Positions 34,516 to 46,013 of a stretch of DNA of 64,000 nt are shown piece by piece (within the stretch, counting starts at the first letter, position 1; each line of letters begins with the position of its first letter). Source of the DNA: Multifurca ochricompacta (Eukaryota > Basidiomycota > Agaricomycetes > Russulales > Russulaceae); contig WTXG01000025.1 of NCBI GenBank assembly GCA_022496185.1, forward strand, positions 124,001 to 188,000, written 5' to 3'. The position numbers and the translations under genes are program-made. Below the pieces are notes generated by a model, which was not told where the DNA came from, did not search any database, and was given only the letters and a program-made list of their open reading frames with translations.

Positions 34516-37500
34516 TCAGCTCCCACCTGTCGGCTCTGAAACTACATGTTGCCTGCTGGTGATTGGCCCTGCACGCCATACATGCAAGACTTCATCGAGA
34601 GAGCGCATAGCCCACCCCGAGCCAAGCGTTGTAGTCATTTGTGTGCCCGTGGCGTGAAGCACTTCGCGTACGCCCCGCTCAAGCGCCGTTGCATCCCCGC
34701 CCGATCCTTCTGGTGGTGGCGTATCGACGCAAGCTGCGTGCGCGCGTTGCGCAAGGCCTTGTAGTACACCAAGAAGCGTGGAAACAGGTACATTTCCGCG
34801 AAGCAGGTACCATGCGAACGCACTGGCGCCTATAATGTCCATGGCGGTTGTAGGGACGGACTCCCCACGAGCATATGCTCCGAGAACAGTCAGGAAAGCG
34901 GGGTTGCTGCGGATAATTTCTAGGTGTTGGTCCAGCGCATAGAGTGTACCAGATAATGTCCCATCACGAATTAGCGGAATTCGAGGGTTATTTTCGCTTC
35001 TTCCGCTGAATCGCCTGTCGTAGACCTTGCTGTAGAAGTCAACGGCAAAACGTAGGTCTTGAAGCCGCAGATGGAAGTAGCGCGAAGAGGGCTTCATGGT
35101 GCGATACTGGTACAATAGCAGGTGCGATTGAAGCGTTTGTGGCTTATCCTGCAAAATACCGTCGAGCAAACTTGCACGACAGTATGCATTAAAGAGCAGC
35201 TCCGGATCTGTTTCAGAATCATTCCGGCAAAAGTGATCGGCAAACGCTAGGAAGAAAGGGTCGTTGGAAAAGGACGAGATAAACTGGTTGAGGTCCCCGG
35301 CAGGGTGACCTTTCGTGACTGTGAGCCGCGGGAAATCAAGCGTGGCGGCATCACCAGAGGAGGACCCGGAACGTACGAAAAGGCTACGACTACCCTTAGG
35401 GTCCTCCAAATAGCTCAAGAACGCTGTTCGGCGCTTGACGTAGATCGTTTGGCTACGAAGGAGAGAATCCTTGTGTCGCCTCACATTCGCAAGATCGAGG
35501 TAGAATGGCCAGTACCTGGGGGTGTCAACGCGGATGGACAGAACCTTGTCAAAATCAGGGATGAGAGTAGGGGAGATCAGCTGAGCCATTTCAACATCTG
35601 GGCCTTCCTTGACCTTAATTTTGACAGGAAGGTAAACTATTTCTTTCGTATCGACATCCCGGGCGATCAGACATCTTGGCTCGACAGCCAATACCCACAG
35701 ATGTCGCAGGGCTTGGAGATATGATTTATTATCAGAGGACACGGGGGGAAATCGAGGGAAAAAGGCAGAAATCAAACAAGCGACGGCCGCATCTGAACTT
35801 CCTAGGGTGTATCGACCCCTGCCCAGGAACAAGAGGCCGAGGGACATGTGAGTGGCCATATGTGTGCCATACCGCATTGCCTGATTGTACATGCCATACG
35901 AGTACCGGAGCCTCCGCAGACAATTGATCTCCCCGGTCCCTGCCATGATGATGTTTAAAGAAATAGATATGAGGTTCAATCCATCACGAATCGCGTGACG
36001 CTTGATCTTGTGATCATAGGCAGGTCCTACATGATCGTGCTTGTCAACGCCGCCACCGAGGCCGATAATGCCAACCTACCGTTAGTGTACGCCATACGAC
36101 TAAAAGTATCGTAATAGTTGATAAGTAACAAGTACGGCTCTTCCCTGGCTGTTCCTGCATATTTGAGGGCTATCGCAAAGCAGCATCCGGCGACGATGTT
36201 ATAAAAGGCAAGGTCAATGGCATCATCGATTTCCTTCCCTTGTGATCGCTCGTCCACTGCTTTGGCTATATAAGCAGGAAGTTGCGCATCGACCCACTCT
36301 CGGGTAGGCGTGATACGGTCCCAGAGAATGAGGTTTCGGGACAAGGTACGCAGCAGCAAGAAGTTTGGTGGTATACGGTTCAGAGCCATGATTGTATCCG
36401 GGATGGTGAGTATGTCAGCAACTTCTTGACTCTCAGTTTTGAGATACATAAGACCGAGAGCAATGGTAGCTGCTGGAGACGTAAGGTTGATGTCAAAAGC
36501 CGCTCGTGTACGCCTACTACGCATATGGGACGGGGCTTCTCCGTGAATAAGGATTCGCAGTTCAGAAACCAATGCTTCATCAGCGGGTATTGGTACGACG
36601 GAGCCTTGCCCCAACGTAACCATTCCGAATGCAAGCGCTGCGGCCATGGCATAAGCTTCACGATGCTCGTTGCTGAGGTCCGGCTGAGTAAGATCGTTGC
36701 GGCTAATTTGTTTGAGACAAACTTCAGCCATCCGCCGGTTCTTCGAGCCCATGTACAAGAGACCGAGACCAACCAAGCCTGCGGCCTGAGTTATTAAAGG
36801 AACATTGAGATCTATGGTTGGAGTGGGGAGGAGAGCGGGGGTGTGCACAGCAAGTAGCTTGGTTACATGTCTGTTTCCACTGCCAACATTCGCTGCAGAT
36901 AGGCCAAGCAACATGCCAATGGACGTTAGGTCGTGCTTCGGGGTCAGATAGCCAAAGGTGTGCCAAGTCAGCATCTCTCGTAGGTGACCAGTCAACCCTA
37001 GTCCGTACAAGAACCCAGCGTGTTCGGGAGTCAATTCAGAGGGTCTATTGAACTTGATCCACGAGCTTTCGATGACATTCGAGGAAGGAGATATCCTTAG
37101 CGCCGCAGCGACGCCGTTGTGGAAGTCACCCCAATTAAGACTGTCAAGAGGTATCTTATTCTGTTCCGGAGCTATGGTCACATTCTGCGGTTGAAGGTGG
37201 ATCGAAAATTCGATCTTCGGAATAGTATACGCTTCTCGAGTAACTGTAGGCACAGACCCGAACGTGAACATGGCGCGGCCCAACGGTAGAGCAAGCGTCC
37301 TTTCGGCGATTCGCAGTACGTGGTTCTGCTGTTCCTTGGCTTGATCGTGCTCACTGAGAGAAACGCAGGGTCAAGTATCAACTTCATCATCAAGAAAATC
37401 CGCACGCATAGAAGCGCACCTGAGCTCGGGGCGTTCAACCATCCTAACCTTTGGTACTTCCGATGATCGTAGCATCCGTGAAACCTCGTCGAGACGTTTA

Positions 37501-40500
37501 TCTTGACCAAATCGGATACGAGTGAAGTCGTCGACATTTACCTCCACACCTGGGCCCACAATAATGTCCCCGGCAGCTGCAGAAGTTGCTTGGTGAACCA
37601 GCGACCGTATGCTCGGCCGTTGACGGTTACCCTGGGGACACACTAAATTTGGAGAGTATGGTAGATTTCTGAATCGCTCGCTCACGAGAAACTCCTTGAT
37701 AGATCGATAGCCTGCCGTGTTCAATACACTAAGGTCAACATTCGCGCCTTCTGCCAGATCGTTGCGCCCGACAAAGTCGTACGCTGCAGTCGGCCAGTCG
37801 TGACCTGGCGCCAGCTGACACGTCCTTGCAGCTTCTCGGAGTGGGGCTGCCAGTCCGAGGGGCAGGGCGTTGAGGAATGTTTGGCCAATCTGATGGCTGA
37901 CCATTAGATGCATGGCATTCTCCGCCCGCTTTCGACTATCTTCTACCGTCTTGTCCGCAAGGCATCTATAGATCAAGGTGAGCTGACATAGATAGGCGAG
38001 GGGTTCAAGTCTCCCATAAGCATAGCTGGGAGAAAGTTTAAACTGTGATGCGAGCTTGCGGATATCGTACCATGGTAGCCTCCAGTCTGGGTTATTGATC
38101 CTCCCATAGAACATGGCTGTCATGTCTGGAGGCCAGACAGGTAGGCGATCATCGACAAATGAAGAATCTTGGAGTATGTGAATTAGTGTACCCTTCTTGC
38201 TGTGCTGGGGAATGCATACCGCATACCCATCCCAAAGACACATTTGGGCAGAAGCGTTTCCAATAGTCCGCCCATTCTGGCCGGATGATGTTCGCGATGA
38301 GGCATATTAAATTAGCGAGACGATGGACTTCATGGTGCCGATGGACCATAAGACGGAGGTCTTCGCCCAGCATATGTAGTGCATTGAGAACAGGAGCGAG
38401 GAGAGCATGCGGCCGCTTGCTCGTGGGTGGATGTTTATGAAAGTGGCGCTGTGGGAGCTGTAGACCTGATAGCACAAGGTCCTCCTCGAGGCGGCCGTAA
38501 GAAGTGGAGCAGGCGAGACGCTCCCATGGGCTGGATCCGGCTGGATCTTTTTGATAAGATTCGACTTCGAGGATTGTAAGCAAGGCATTCTTGAAACATC
38601 CGAATTCTGCTTCGGGTTCGCAGCTGAGTCGACGAGACCTCCATGCGTCCGTGAAAGTTACGTGCAATCCAAAGGCCCAGTCTGCAGGGAGGGTCAATGC
38701 AAGCACTTCTAGACACTGCTTCGTGAGCAGGTCCTTGGGGACGAAGTCAATCGACGCCCGAGATACACTACCGTCGAGTAGCTCGATGGTGACAGAAGAA
38801 CGGATTGGCTCTCGCAGAGCGACGACCCTATTAGATTGCACGGAGGCACTTGCGTCGTCCACCTCCATGGACCCTGCTCCTGGCGGGAGAGAAGTCCGCG
38901 AAAGTAAATATGGGATGGCGCCGGCTATACCAACCGTAGATGCGTTATACTTTCGCAACCCGTGCGTAAGTACGGTTAATGCACCGTTGGGCTCTGCAAC
39001 GAGGAGGTCATCGACGTTAGATCTCATTATGCGCATGGATGCTATGGAGACTCCAGGATGTTCTCCAATCTGTATCACCTGCACAGTTTTATCCGAGCTC
39101 TTGGTGACAGACAGGATCGTCACCGTTCCTGATGCCGGACGACATACACCAAGGAGAGCTTGGTCGACTTGACCATCGAACCGCTGGTCGAAAACAGAGA
39201 TGCCTATTCTTGTCCAGTCCGCCGAACTACATACAAAGACGAAAATCAGGTTAGGAGCACAACACTGTGAATTTTGGTTCACGTACTCATTCTCAGTCAA
39301 ATCTAATGTATGTAACCTAGTGATCCAGTGTGTGGAGCGCATGCGGGTATAATCTGCAGGGCTTAAGGGCATGTCGCCCTCCATTCTACCACCGCGAGCC
39401 ATGCGATTCAAGTCAGCAGTCAATCTATCCCACTCAGAAGGGGGTCGTTGTTCGTCCAGAAGTGGTACATGGGTCCTCGATGTCCCAGCGGCCAAAGGCG
39501 CGAATACTGTTGTGGAGGAAAGGGCAGGCATGCTTGGTAAGGAGTGATTGGAGGAGGGTGGCGCGCATAAGGCACCGGAAACGCTTCCAAAGGATGATCC
39601 TCCGGAGGAGGTTGTACACGCCATCCGAACCCTTCGTTGGTGACAAGGGCCTGTCGTTGGTTGTCCGGAGCACCAGCGGCCATGGAGGCGCGCTTTTTGC
39701 GAAATCGAGAATGTGCCTGAGAGAAAGGGATGTCCCCAAGTTTTACATACGCATACCTCCAGACGCTCAGCTGGCGCCGCTCGGGGTTCACCGTGACAAG
39801 CAGGTCGCTATCCTCTCCATGTCCTTGGTGAGAGACCCAGAGTATGACTTCACCTGCCGAAAGAGGCTCGGAGATTTGACCAGAAGCGTCGTCGTCATGA
39901 ACTAAAGAGAGCGGAACGGAGTGAAATCCGCCGACAATGTTAGCGGCATGGTCAACGACGGTAGCCTCGGCCAGTGGGCTTATGAGAGAGAACACGGTAG
40001 GAAGAGTTTCGTCGCCAGTCAGTTCAGCTTCTTGGAATTCCGTTGGCTCCAAAACTCGCTGGATAATGACCCCGTGTGGGTGTAGGGGCCATGCTTTGCG
40101 CACGATAAAGGGTAGAGAAAACGTGTACTCGACACCATCGCTGAGGTATATCCACCCTACGCTGCGAAGGAAGACGAAGGTAGCACGCACTCGCGACTCA
40201 GGTTCTATCTCACGTCTGCGCTCTTGTTCTGCCCTCTCAAAAGGTCCAAAGGTTGCTCGGGCAGGATTATCGCGTTCCCGTTCCCGCGAAAGCCCAGAAT
40301 GGGAATCATTAGTATAATGACCGGAGGACCGCGATGCAGCAACGCCACCAGCTTGTAGAAGCCAGCCGTTGCAAGCCCATTGCACGGGTTGTCCCTCGTG
40401 GGGGAATGACCACTGCTTTTGGATGACACCTCCTGCGCATAATACAACCCGTTCCTCGTCCCAGTGTAGTTCCTCCACCCAATCCCCCGTTTCATTTTCC

Positions 40501-40643
40501 GGAGAAACGTCATAAAACACAGTGTGTTGCCAGTCTCGACCGGGATTTGACCCGCGAAGAGCAGAGCGAATAGAACGTAACAGAACCGACTCCTGAGTGG
40601 GGTCTTCAGAGTTGAACTTTGATCGAAGGTAACGAGAATTCAT
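34516..40643 (-). CDS. APC1: Anaphase-promoting complex subunit 1
   Basis: APC1 is the scaffold of the APC/C ubiquitin ligase that triggers anaphase. Six exons on minus: 40643-39747, 39716-39287, 39226-38220, 38167-37420, 37353-36080, 36026-34516. Phases close with one added base between about 39650 and 39615 (near GAAGGGTTCGG); about 1955 residues then. Seen: an N-terminal beta-propeller region (WIYLSDGVEYTFSLPFIV), RPEWADYWKRF, LPLGLAAPLREAARTCQLAP, ALPLGRAMFTFG, and the proteasome/cyclosome repeats (ELTPEHAGFLYGLGLTGHL, TWHTFGYLTPKHDLTSIG, MLLGLSAANVGSGNRHVT, GLVGLGLLYMGSKNRRMAEV, YNIVAGCCFAIALKYAGTA). The C-terminal part (THMSLGLLFLGRGRYTLG, ALRHLWVLAVEPRCLIARD) is also typical. ATG 40643 (MNSRYLRSK) is the first ATG. 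Convergent with DAHP synthase. Confidence 0.95.
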
Positions 40644-41144
40644 GGTCGAGCAGCGACTGAGCGCCTGCAAGCCGTAGAATAATGTGATTCAGGCTTCAAG
40701 TCTGGTCACTGATATATTAGAATTTGTGTATAAACATTCGGTCGTATACTCATTCACCAAACCACCTATGAGAGACCCGGATGATCCAGAATTACTGTAA
40801 AGGTCAAGGTCAAGTGAGTCCAAAGTCAAAGTCAATGACAGAACGAACGAAACAAGTAGCAGTAGCAGTAGCGGCCTGTCGCGCTCCACGTGAGTCACGT
40901 CCCTTTCCACCGCCACCGCGTAGTCGTCATAATCACGGGATCGTGGGTCATTACAACCTATAGTATATATTACGTAATCCTACTTTTATATGTTCGCTAT
41001 GCTTCCACGTGTAAGGGGGTCGCAGCGGGGTCGCAGCGACAAACATAACATCAGATCATATAAACAAACGCGGGGAGGAGTAAAGGGGGGAAGCGATATC
41101 AAGGAGTTGGGGGGAACTCCTTACCCTACATACATGAAAGCCCC
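40644..41144. other. Intergenic region between APC1 and COG7
   Basis: About 500 bp, upstream of APC1 and downstream of COG7 on the minus strand. Contains AGTAGC repeats (40854-40872) and a duplicated GGTCGCAGCG (41018-41038). No gene. Confidence 0.55.
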
Positions 41145-43806
41145 TCAAGTCCAGCCCCGCATCCTCGCAACGGCGCCGAATATCAAATCAGTCCCATCCA
41201 CCTCGAGTACCGTCGCCTTGCCCGTCTCTTCATCCATACTGACAACTTCGGTCCACCTAATTAGTTCCTTACTTTCCACCCCCAATGCGCTGACAATGTT
41301 TCCCAGATAACTAAGGTCCGAGGTAAGCTGTGCTGCACCGGTCGTTGTGAGAGAACGGATCGAGGGAAGAATGTTTTGTGTAAGGTGCTTGAGGAGGGAG
41401 AGGCCCAATGAAGAGAGCCATACGCTTGCTATTGCCTCTGGGATGAACGATGAGGGGGCACGGAATTGGGGGGAGGGCGGGTAGTCGATGCACGGCGCGC
41501 ATGCATTGATGCAGATGATTCTGCGGTGGCCGATTCCGTAAGTGATTCTAATAAGGCAGAATCGACATGCGGTAACGTTTCAACGGAAAAAGCGAGAACA
41601 TCGTCATCTGCATAGACCTCAAAGAGCCGTGGGAGATTGAGCAGACCCTCAGCAGCGCGCTGCATTGCCTCACTTGGGGACAGCGAGAACGTTGGTACTG
41701 CCGCATCACTTGTCGCTCCGGCGCCACCGGTTCGTCGTGGGCCTTGACTCGAGGCAGTCCAAAGGGGGGAGGAAGCATAATTAGCAAGCGACTTGTGAAG
41801 AGGAGATAACATCGCCGCCTGGAGGGAGGTCTGAACGAGGCTGGCAGCATAATCGAGGGCAGAGCGCGCTCTTGCAAGGAGCAAAGAAGAGCCCCGCACG
41901 CGACCAGATTCCTGGTTAGGCACGCGGCCATCCTGTAAATGGATCGAGTCCAGGAGATCGTGCAAGGGAGCCGTGTTGAGCGTTGACTCCGAGAGCAGTT
42001 GCAGCGCGCCCCGTGTCGTGCTCGGCACGCTCGCGTGTGGATCTTGAGCGCGAGAACGGAACGCAGTGGAAACCTGAAGTAGCGTTCCACGTAGCTGTGA
42101 TTCAAACACGGTCAATCGGTCACGCAAACCGCGGAGGGACTCAAGAAGGTGAAGCCATGCTTGGATTGCGGAATAATCTTCCAGAGTGTAATCAAGATCA
42201 GCCAGATCCTCCACTTCGGAGCCAGTCATAACTGATGCAGCTGATGCCGGAGTAGAAGACGCGAACGAGGCGCGCGAACCATCGATGAACGCCTTCAAGA
42301 ACTGATCAAGGGATGACACAAGGGCTGCGGCGCCGTAACCGTGTGTGAACGCATGCATACGAGAGAGGCTCTCTTCTGCAAGAGAAAATACATCAAGTGT
42401 GCGCTCGCGGAACTCCCTCACAGGGTCCATCTGTGAGGGGGAATCCGGAAGGGAAGAGGAAAGAAATTTTGCCTCGAGGGTGGCGTACGAGACCTGGTAC
42501 TCAAGAAAAGGCTCGTAGACTTCGATATCCCAATCAAGACCGCTTCCCGTGAGCGGGAGTGAGCCCGTGGCAGAGATGGAGAGGGACATGCGACGAGAGA
42601 TGGAGAGCCTCCCGTGGGAGGATCGGCGCCGGTATGACTTGGGCACTGAATCCGGGTTTGTGCTGTCGCTGGGTTGGGAAAGTAAAGAGGAGGTAGCCTC
42701 GGTGCGCTCGAGTATCTTATCAGCACCGACGGCGAATCGTTCCGCTGCTTGGAAGATGGTGATGAGTTCGGGAAGTGCGGCAGGCCCATAATGATTACAA
42801 AGTGCAGAAAGACGCTCGGTGAAAGTAGGCTGAAGTGTGGAAAGGGTCGATGTGATGAATGTTGAGAGAGTGATCTGTGGGTCTGGAAAGATAGCCGAGA
42901 TGGATGTACGCTCCGAGCCGAGGACGCCAAGGAAGTTGTTAAAGAAAGCATTAAGAAAGTCGGAAGTGGATTGGCCAATAACAGGGGGGGAGACGGACGG
43001 ATCGCCAACGTCGGAAATTTTGGCGTCTTGCCATACGTTGATGATCGAACTTCTGCGTGATCCGAAGTAGTATGCCCTGAACTCTGATTCGCGCTGGATG
43101 TTTCCAAAAATGGAGTAATAGTTGCGACAGAGTGCAAGGTCGTGATTATTGATGGCCGCAATGAGGGCGGAGCTGAGAGAAGCCTCCAACTGATTTTGGA
43201 GGGAAACCATAAGGGTACGACGGGCTTCGTACTCTGGAGTGTTTTGAAAAACGATCATGGATTTATTTGCCTCTGAAAGTTTCTCTGCGGCTTTTTCATA
43301 ATTTTGCTCGGAAAGAAGTGAGGACACCTCAGATTCGAGTGTACTCCAAGACTCTGCCTCACGAAGGACGTCACGGGCCGACTCCATATTTCGTTTGATA
43401 ATATCAAGGGAATGGAGCTTTTCGAGAATAGCGGAAGATTGGGGGAAAGGGAAGAAGGACGAGTGGTGAGATTGTTGAGGGCGACCTGGACAGAAAGAGC
43501 GCCATCGCGCATGAAGTGAAGGTCGTAAGGCAAACGGGAAGCAGAGCGCGAAATCTCATCTATGAGACGTTCGATATGAAGTGAGAGATCTTCCGAGGCA
43601 ATCTCGAGGGCTGGGACGATGTGATTGAGGTGCTTCTCGAGAGAAGCGAGGTTTGAAGACTCATTATGTTCATCGTGTTGGAGTAAATTATTAATCCAGG
43701 AGACAATGCCGTTATCACCATTGTCATCGTCATTGTCATTGTCATTAATATTGTCTAACGAAAGAAGGAAATCGGGTTGTCGTGTGTGTATATCACCGAG
43801 GGACAT
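41145..43806 (-). CDS. COG7: Conserved oligomeric Golgi complex subunit 7 (two -1 breaks at poly-C)
   Basis: COG7 belongs to the COG tether for retrograde vesicles within the Golgi. No intron is evident. N terminus: MSLGDIHTRQPDFLLSLDN, an Asn/Asp repeat, then SWINNLLQHDEH; coiled-coil DVLREAESWSTLESEVSSLL, YEKAAEKLSEANKSMIVFQN; core LALCRNYYSIFGNIQRESEF, FLNAFFNNFLGVLGSERTSI, LSALCNHYGPAALPELITIF; C terminus GAAQLTSDLSYLGNIVSALG, VESKELIRWTEV, FGAVARMRGWT-stop. The frame shifts at 43446-43450 (C5 on the coding strand, six needed) and at about 41466-41471 (C6, seven needed); conserved sequence continues directly in each case. With both bases restored there are 888 codons, a normal COG7 length. 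ATG 43806 is chosen; no earlier ATG in frame. Confidence 0.88.
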
Positions 43807-44242
43807 TAGCAATAACAGGAAATGGCTGACGAGAGTTGACGTTGTTGACGTTGTTTTGACGAAGAAACGTTGACGAAACGAAAGCTAAAGCCGTGCTGTG
43901 GTGATTGACCTCGGACCCCGGAAAAGAGAAGATCAGCCGGTGAACCGGTAATCATACCAAACATTCTCATCTCTCACATTTCATCTCTCATCTCTCATTT
44001 CTCATTTCTCATCTCTCATATTTCATATCTCATCTACCCTACCCCGCAACTCGTAACTGCAACCGCAAGGAGACAAGGCAAGGACATTATTATTCACTTA
44101 TCAAATATTATACTCTCATCATGACTCAGCGAATAAAATCATGTATATAAATCTGCTGCTTAGCAGAGTAACAATCCAATCCATCGACTATATTCCCTTC
44201 ACTGCACCTCCCCCTTTCAAACAAAACCAAAAAACCAATATA
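43807..44242. promoter_or_regulatory. Divergent promoter region, COG7 / old yellow enzyme
   Basis: 436 bp. It holds an imperfect tandem repeat of CTCATTTCTCAT-like units (43966-44033) and, close to the OYE gene, TATATAA at 44144-44150 about 95 bp upstream of its ATG. Confidence 0.55.
43966..44033. repeat. Tandem (CATCTCTCAT/CATTTCTCAT)n repeat
   Basis: Six or more degenerate 10-bp pyrimidine-rich units in tandem, in the promoter shared by COG7 and the old yellow enzyme. Confidence 0.8.
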
Positions 44243-45583
44243 ATGCCTTCCTCTGTGGCTCCTCTCTTCCAACCCATTCGCATCGGGAACTTGAATGTTC
44301 AGCACCGCATCGTGATGGCTCCTTTGACTCGCTTCCGCGCCAACAAGGCCCACGTTCACGGTGAACTTGCCAAAACCTACTACGGTCAGCGTGCGGGTGT
44401 GCCCGGTACTTTAATCGTCACCGAGGCCACTTTTATTGCCCCTCAGGCGGCTGGATATGCGAACGTACCGGGCATCTGGAATGCCGACCAGATCGCTGGA
44501 TGGAAAGCGGTCAGTGGATTATTGATGTCCTTTACCACCCACCGTTTTGTGAAACTGACACTTTCTAAACAAAAGGTTACGGAAACCGTGCACGCAAAAG
44601 GCTCTTTCATTTTCCTTCAGCTCTGGTCCCTCGGTCGCACCGCTGACCCCGATGTCCTCAAGGAGGAGGGTAGCTTTGACGTCATCGCCCCCAGCCCAAT
44701 CCCTTATATTGACGAATATGCACCCGTCAAAAAGGAGCCAGTCGTACCTCGTGAACTTAAGGTCTCTGAGATCAAGGACTTCGCTCAATTATATTCCAAG
44801 GCAGCAAGCAACGCGATCGAGGCCGGATTTGATGGCGTAGAATTACACTCAGCCAATGGGTACTTGCTCGACCAGTTCTTGCAGGATGTAACCAACCAGC
44901 GGACGGACGAATACGGGGGTTCAGTGGAAAACCGTTTACGTTTCCCCCTCGAGGTCATCAATGCTGTTGTGAAGGCTGTAGGAGCAGAGAGGACGGGGAT
45001 CCGTCTTAGCCCCTGGTCCAAGTTTCAAGGTGAGAAATGGCAGTTTCCCCTGGTGCGCTCTTGATCTTGGATTAAATATATATGTCTTTTTTTTTTTTGT
45101 CAGGGATGGGCATGGAAGATCCCCTTCCTACCTTCACCACACTCGTCGAGCGCATTCGTGATGCGCACCCGAATTTCGCATATATCCATGCTATCGAGCC
45201 ACGACTGAACGCCTTCGTAAAGGAGGGTATCACAAAAGAGAACCAGCACGAGACGAACGATCCCTTGCGCAAGGCATGGGGTGATCGACCATACATCGCC
45301 GCAGGCGGATTAGAACGTGCCGAAGCAATCGAAATCGTTAAAAACGAAGGTGGCCTGGTCGCGTTTGGTCGTCACTTCCTCGCCAACGTAAGTAGAGAGT
45401 TTAAAGAGTATTGTCGGCTCTTTTTCACTCTAACGATCATATCAACAGCCCGATCTTCCCTTACGTCTGAAGGAAAACGTCGCTCTGACACCGTATAACC
45501 GTAATACTTTCTACACTCCGGAAGCAGCGGCTGGATACATCGACTACCCCTTCTCTGAACAGATCGCCTCGGTAAAGGCGTAG
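44243..45583 (+). CDS. Old yellow enzyme (NADPH dehydrogenase, FMN ene-reductase)
   Basis: OYE proteins bind FMN and reduce activated C=C bonds with NADPH. Exons: 44243-44509, 44576-45029, 45104-45387, 45449-45583; 379 residues, intact. Seen: LFQPIRIGNLNVQHRIVMAP, MAPLTRFRA, ELAKTYYGQRAG, LIVTEATFIAPQA, FLQLWSLGRTADPDVL, EAGFDGVELHSANGYLLDQF (the catalytic-site region, with HSANGYL instead of the usual HGAHGYL-like form of bacterial members), TNQRTDEYGGSVENRLRFPL, IRLSPWSKFQ, and the FMN phosphate-binding YIAAGG plus LVAFGRHFLAN. It ends YIDYPFSEQIASVKA-stop. No secondary-metabolism neighbours, so a stand-alone ene-reductase. Confidence 0.95.
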
Positions 45584-46013
45584 GGGATTCACATTAATTA
45601 ATTTGCTAGACATATTATGGGTATGGGTAGGGTAGGGCAGAGGTGCCTGAATATGCCTCATATTAGATAAGCTTGGTAAAATAAAATAAAATATAAATTT
45701 TTTTATGATGTCGGTCAGTTCGATCGCGGTTCGATCGGTTTCGTTTCGTTTCAATCGATTTGGTTGATTTGATGATCCACAAACAAAATAATTATTATAA
45801 CATACATTTATATAAGCATAACATTAACTTATCCCCACACAATATCTCACCTCCCACGCTGTGCTATGTAAAAAAATATATAATATCAATCAGTTTCAAT
45901 ATACTCGACGCAGATGCAGATAGAACTAACTAAAAGTGAACATAGCATAATCGCTAAAAAAGACCGTGACCGTGATGAAGCAGTACACACAAAGACACCA
46001 AAGACAAACGTGA
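45584..46013. other. Convergent AT-rich intergenic region
   Basis: AT-rich 3' flanks of OYE (plus) and the RRM gene (minus). It has TTCGATCG/TCAATCGA-like repeats at 45718-45762 and an ATAAAATAAAATATAAA run at 45678-45695. No gene. Confidence 0.6.
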
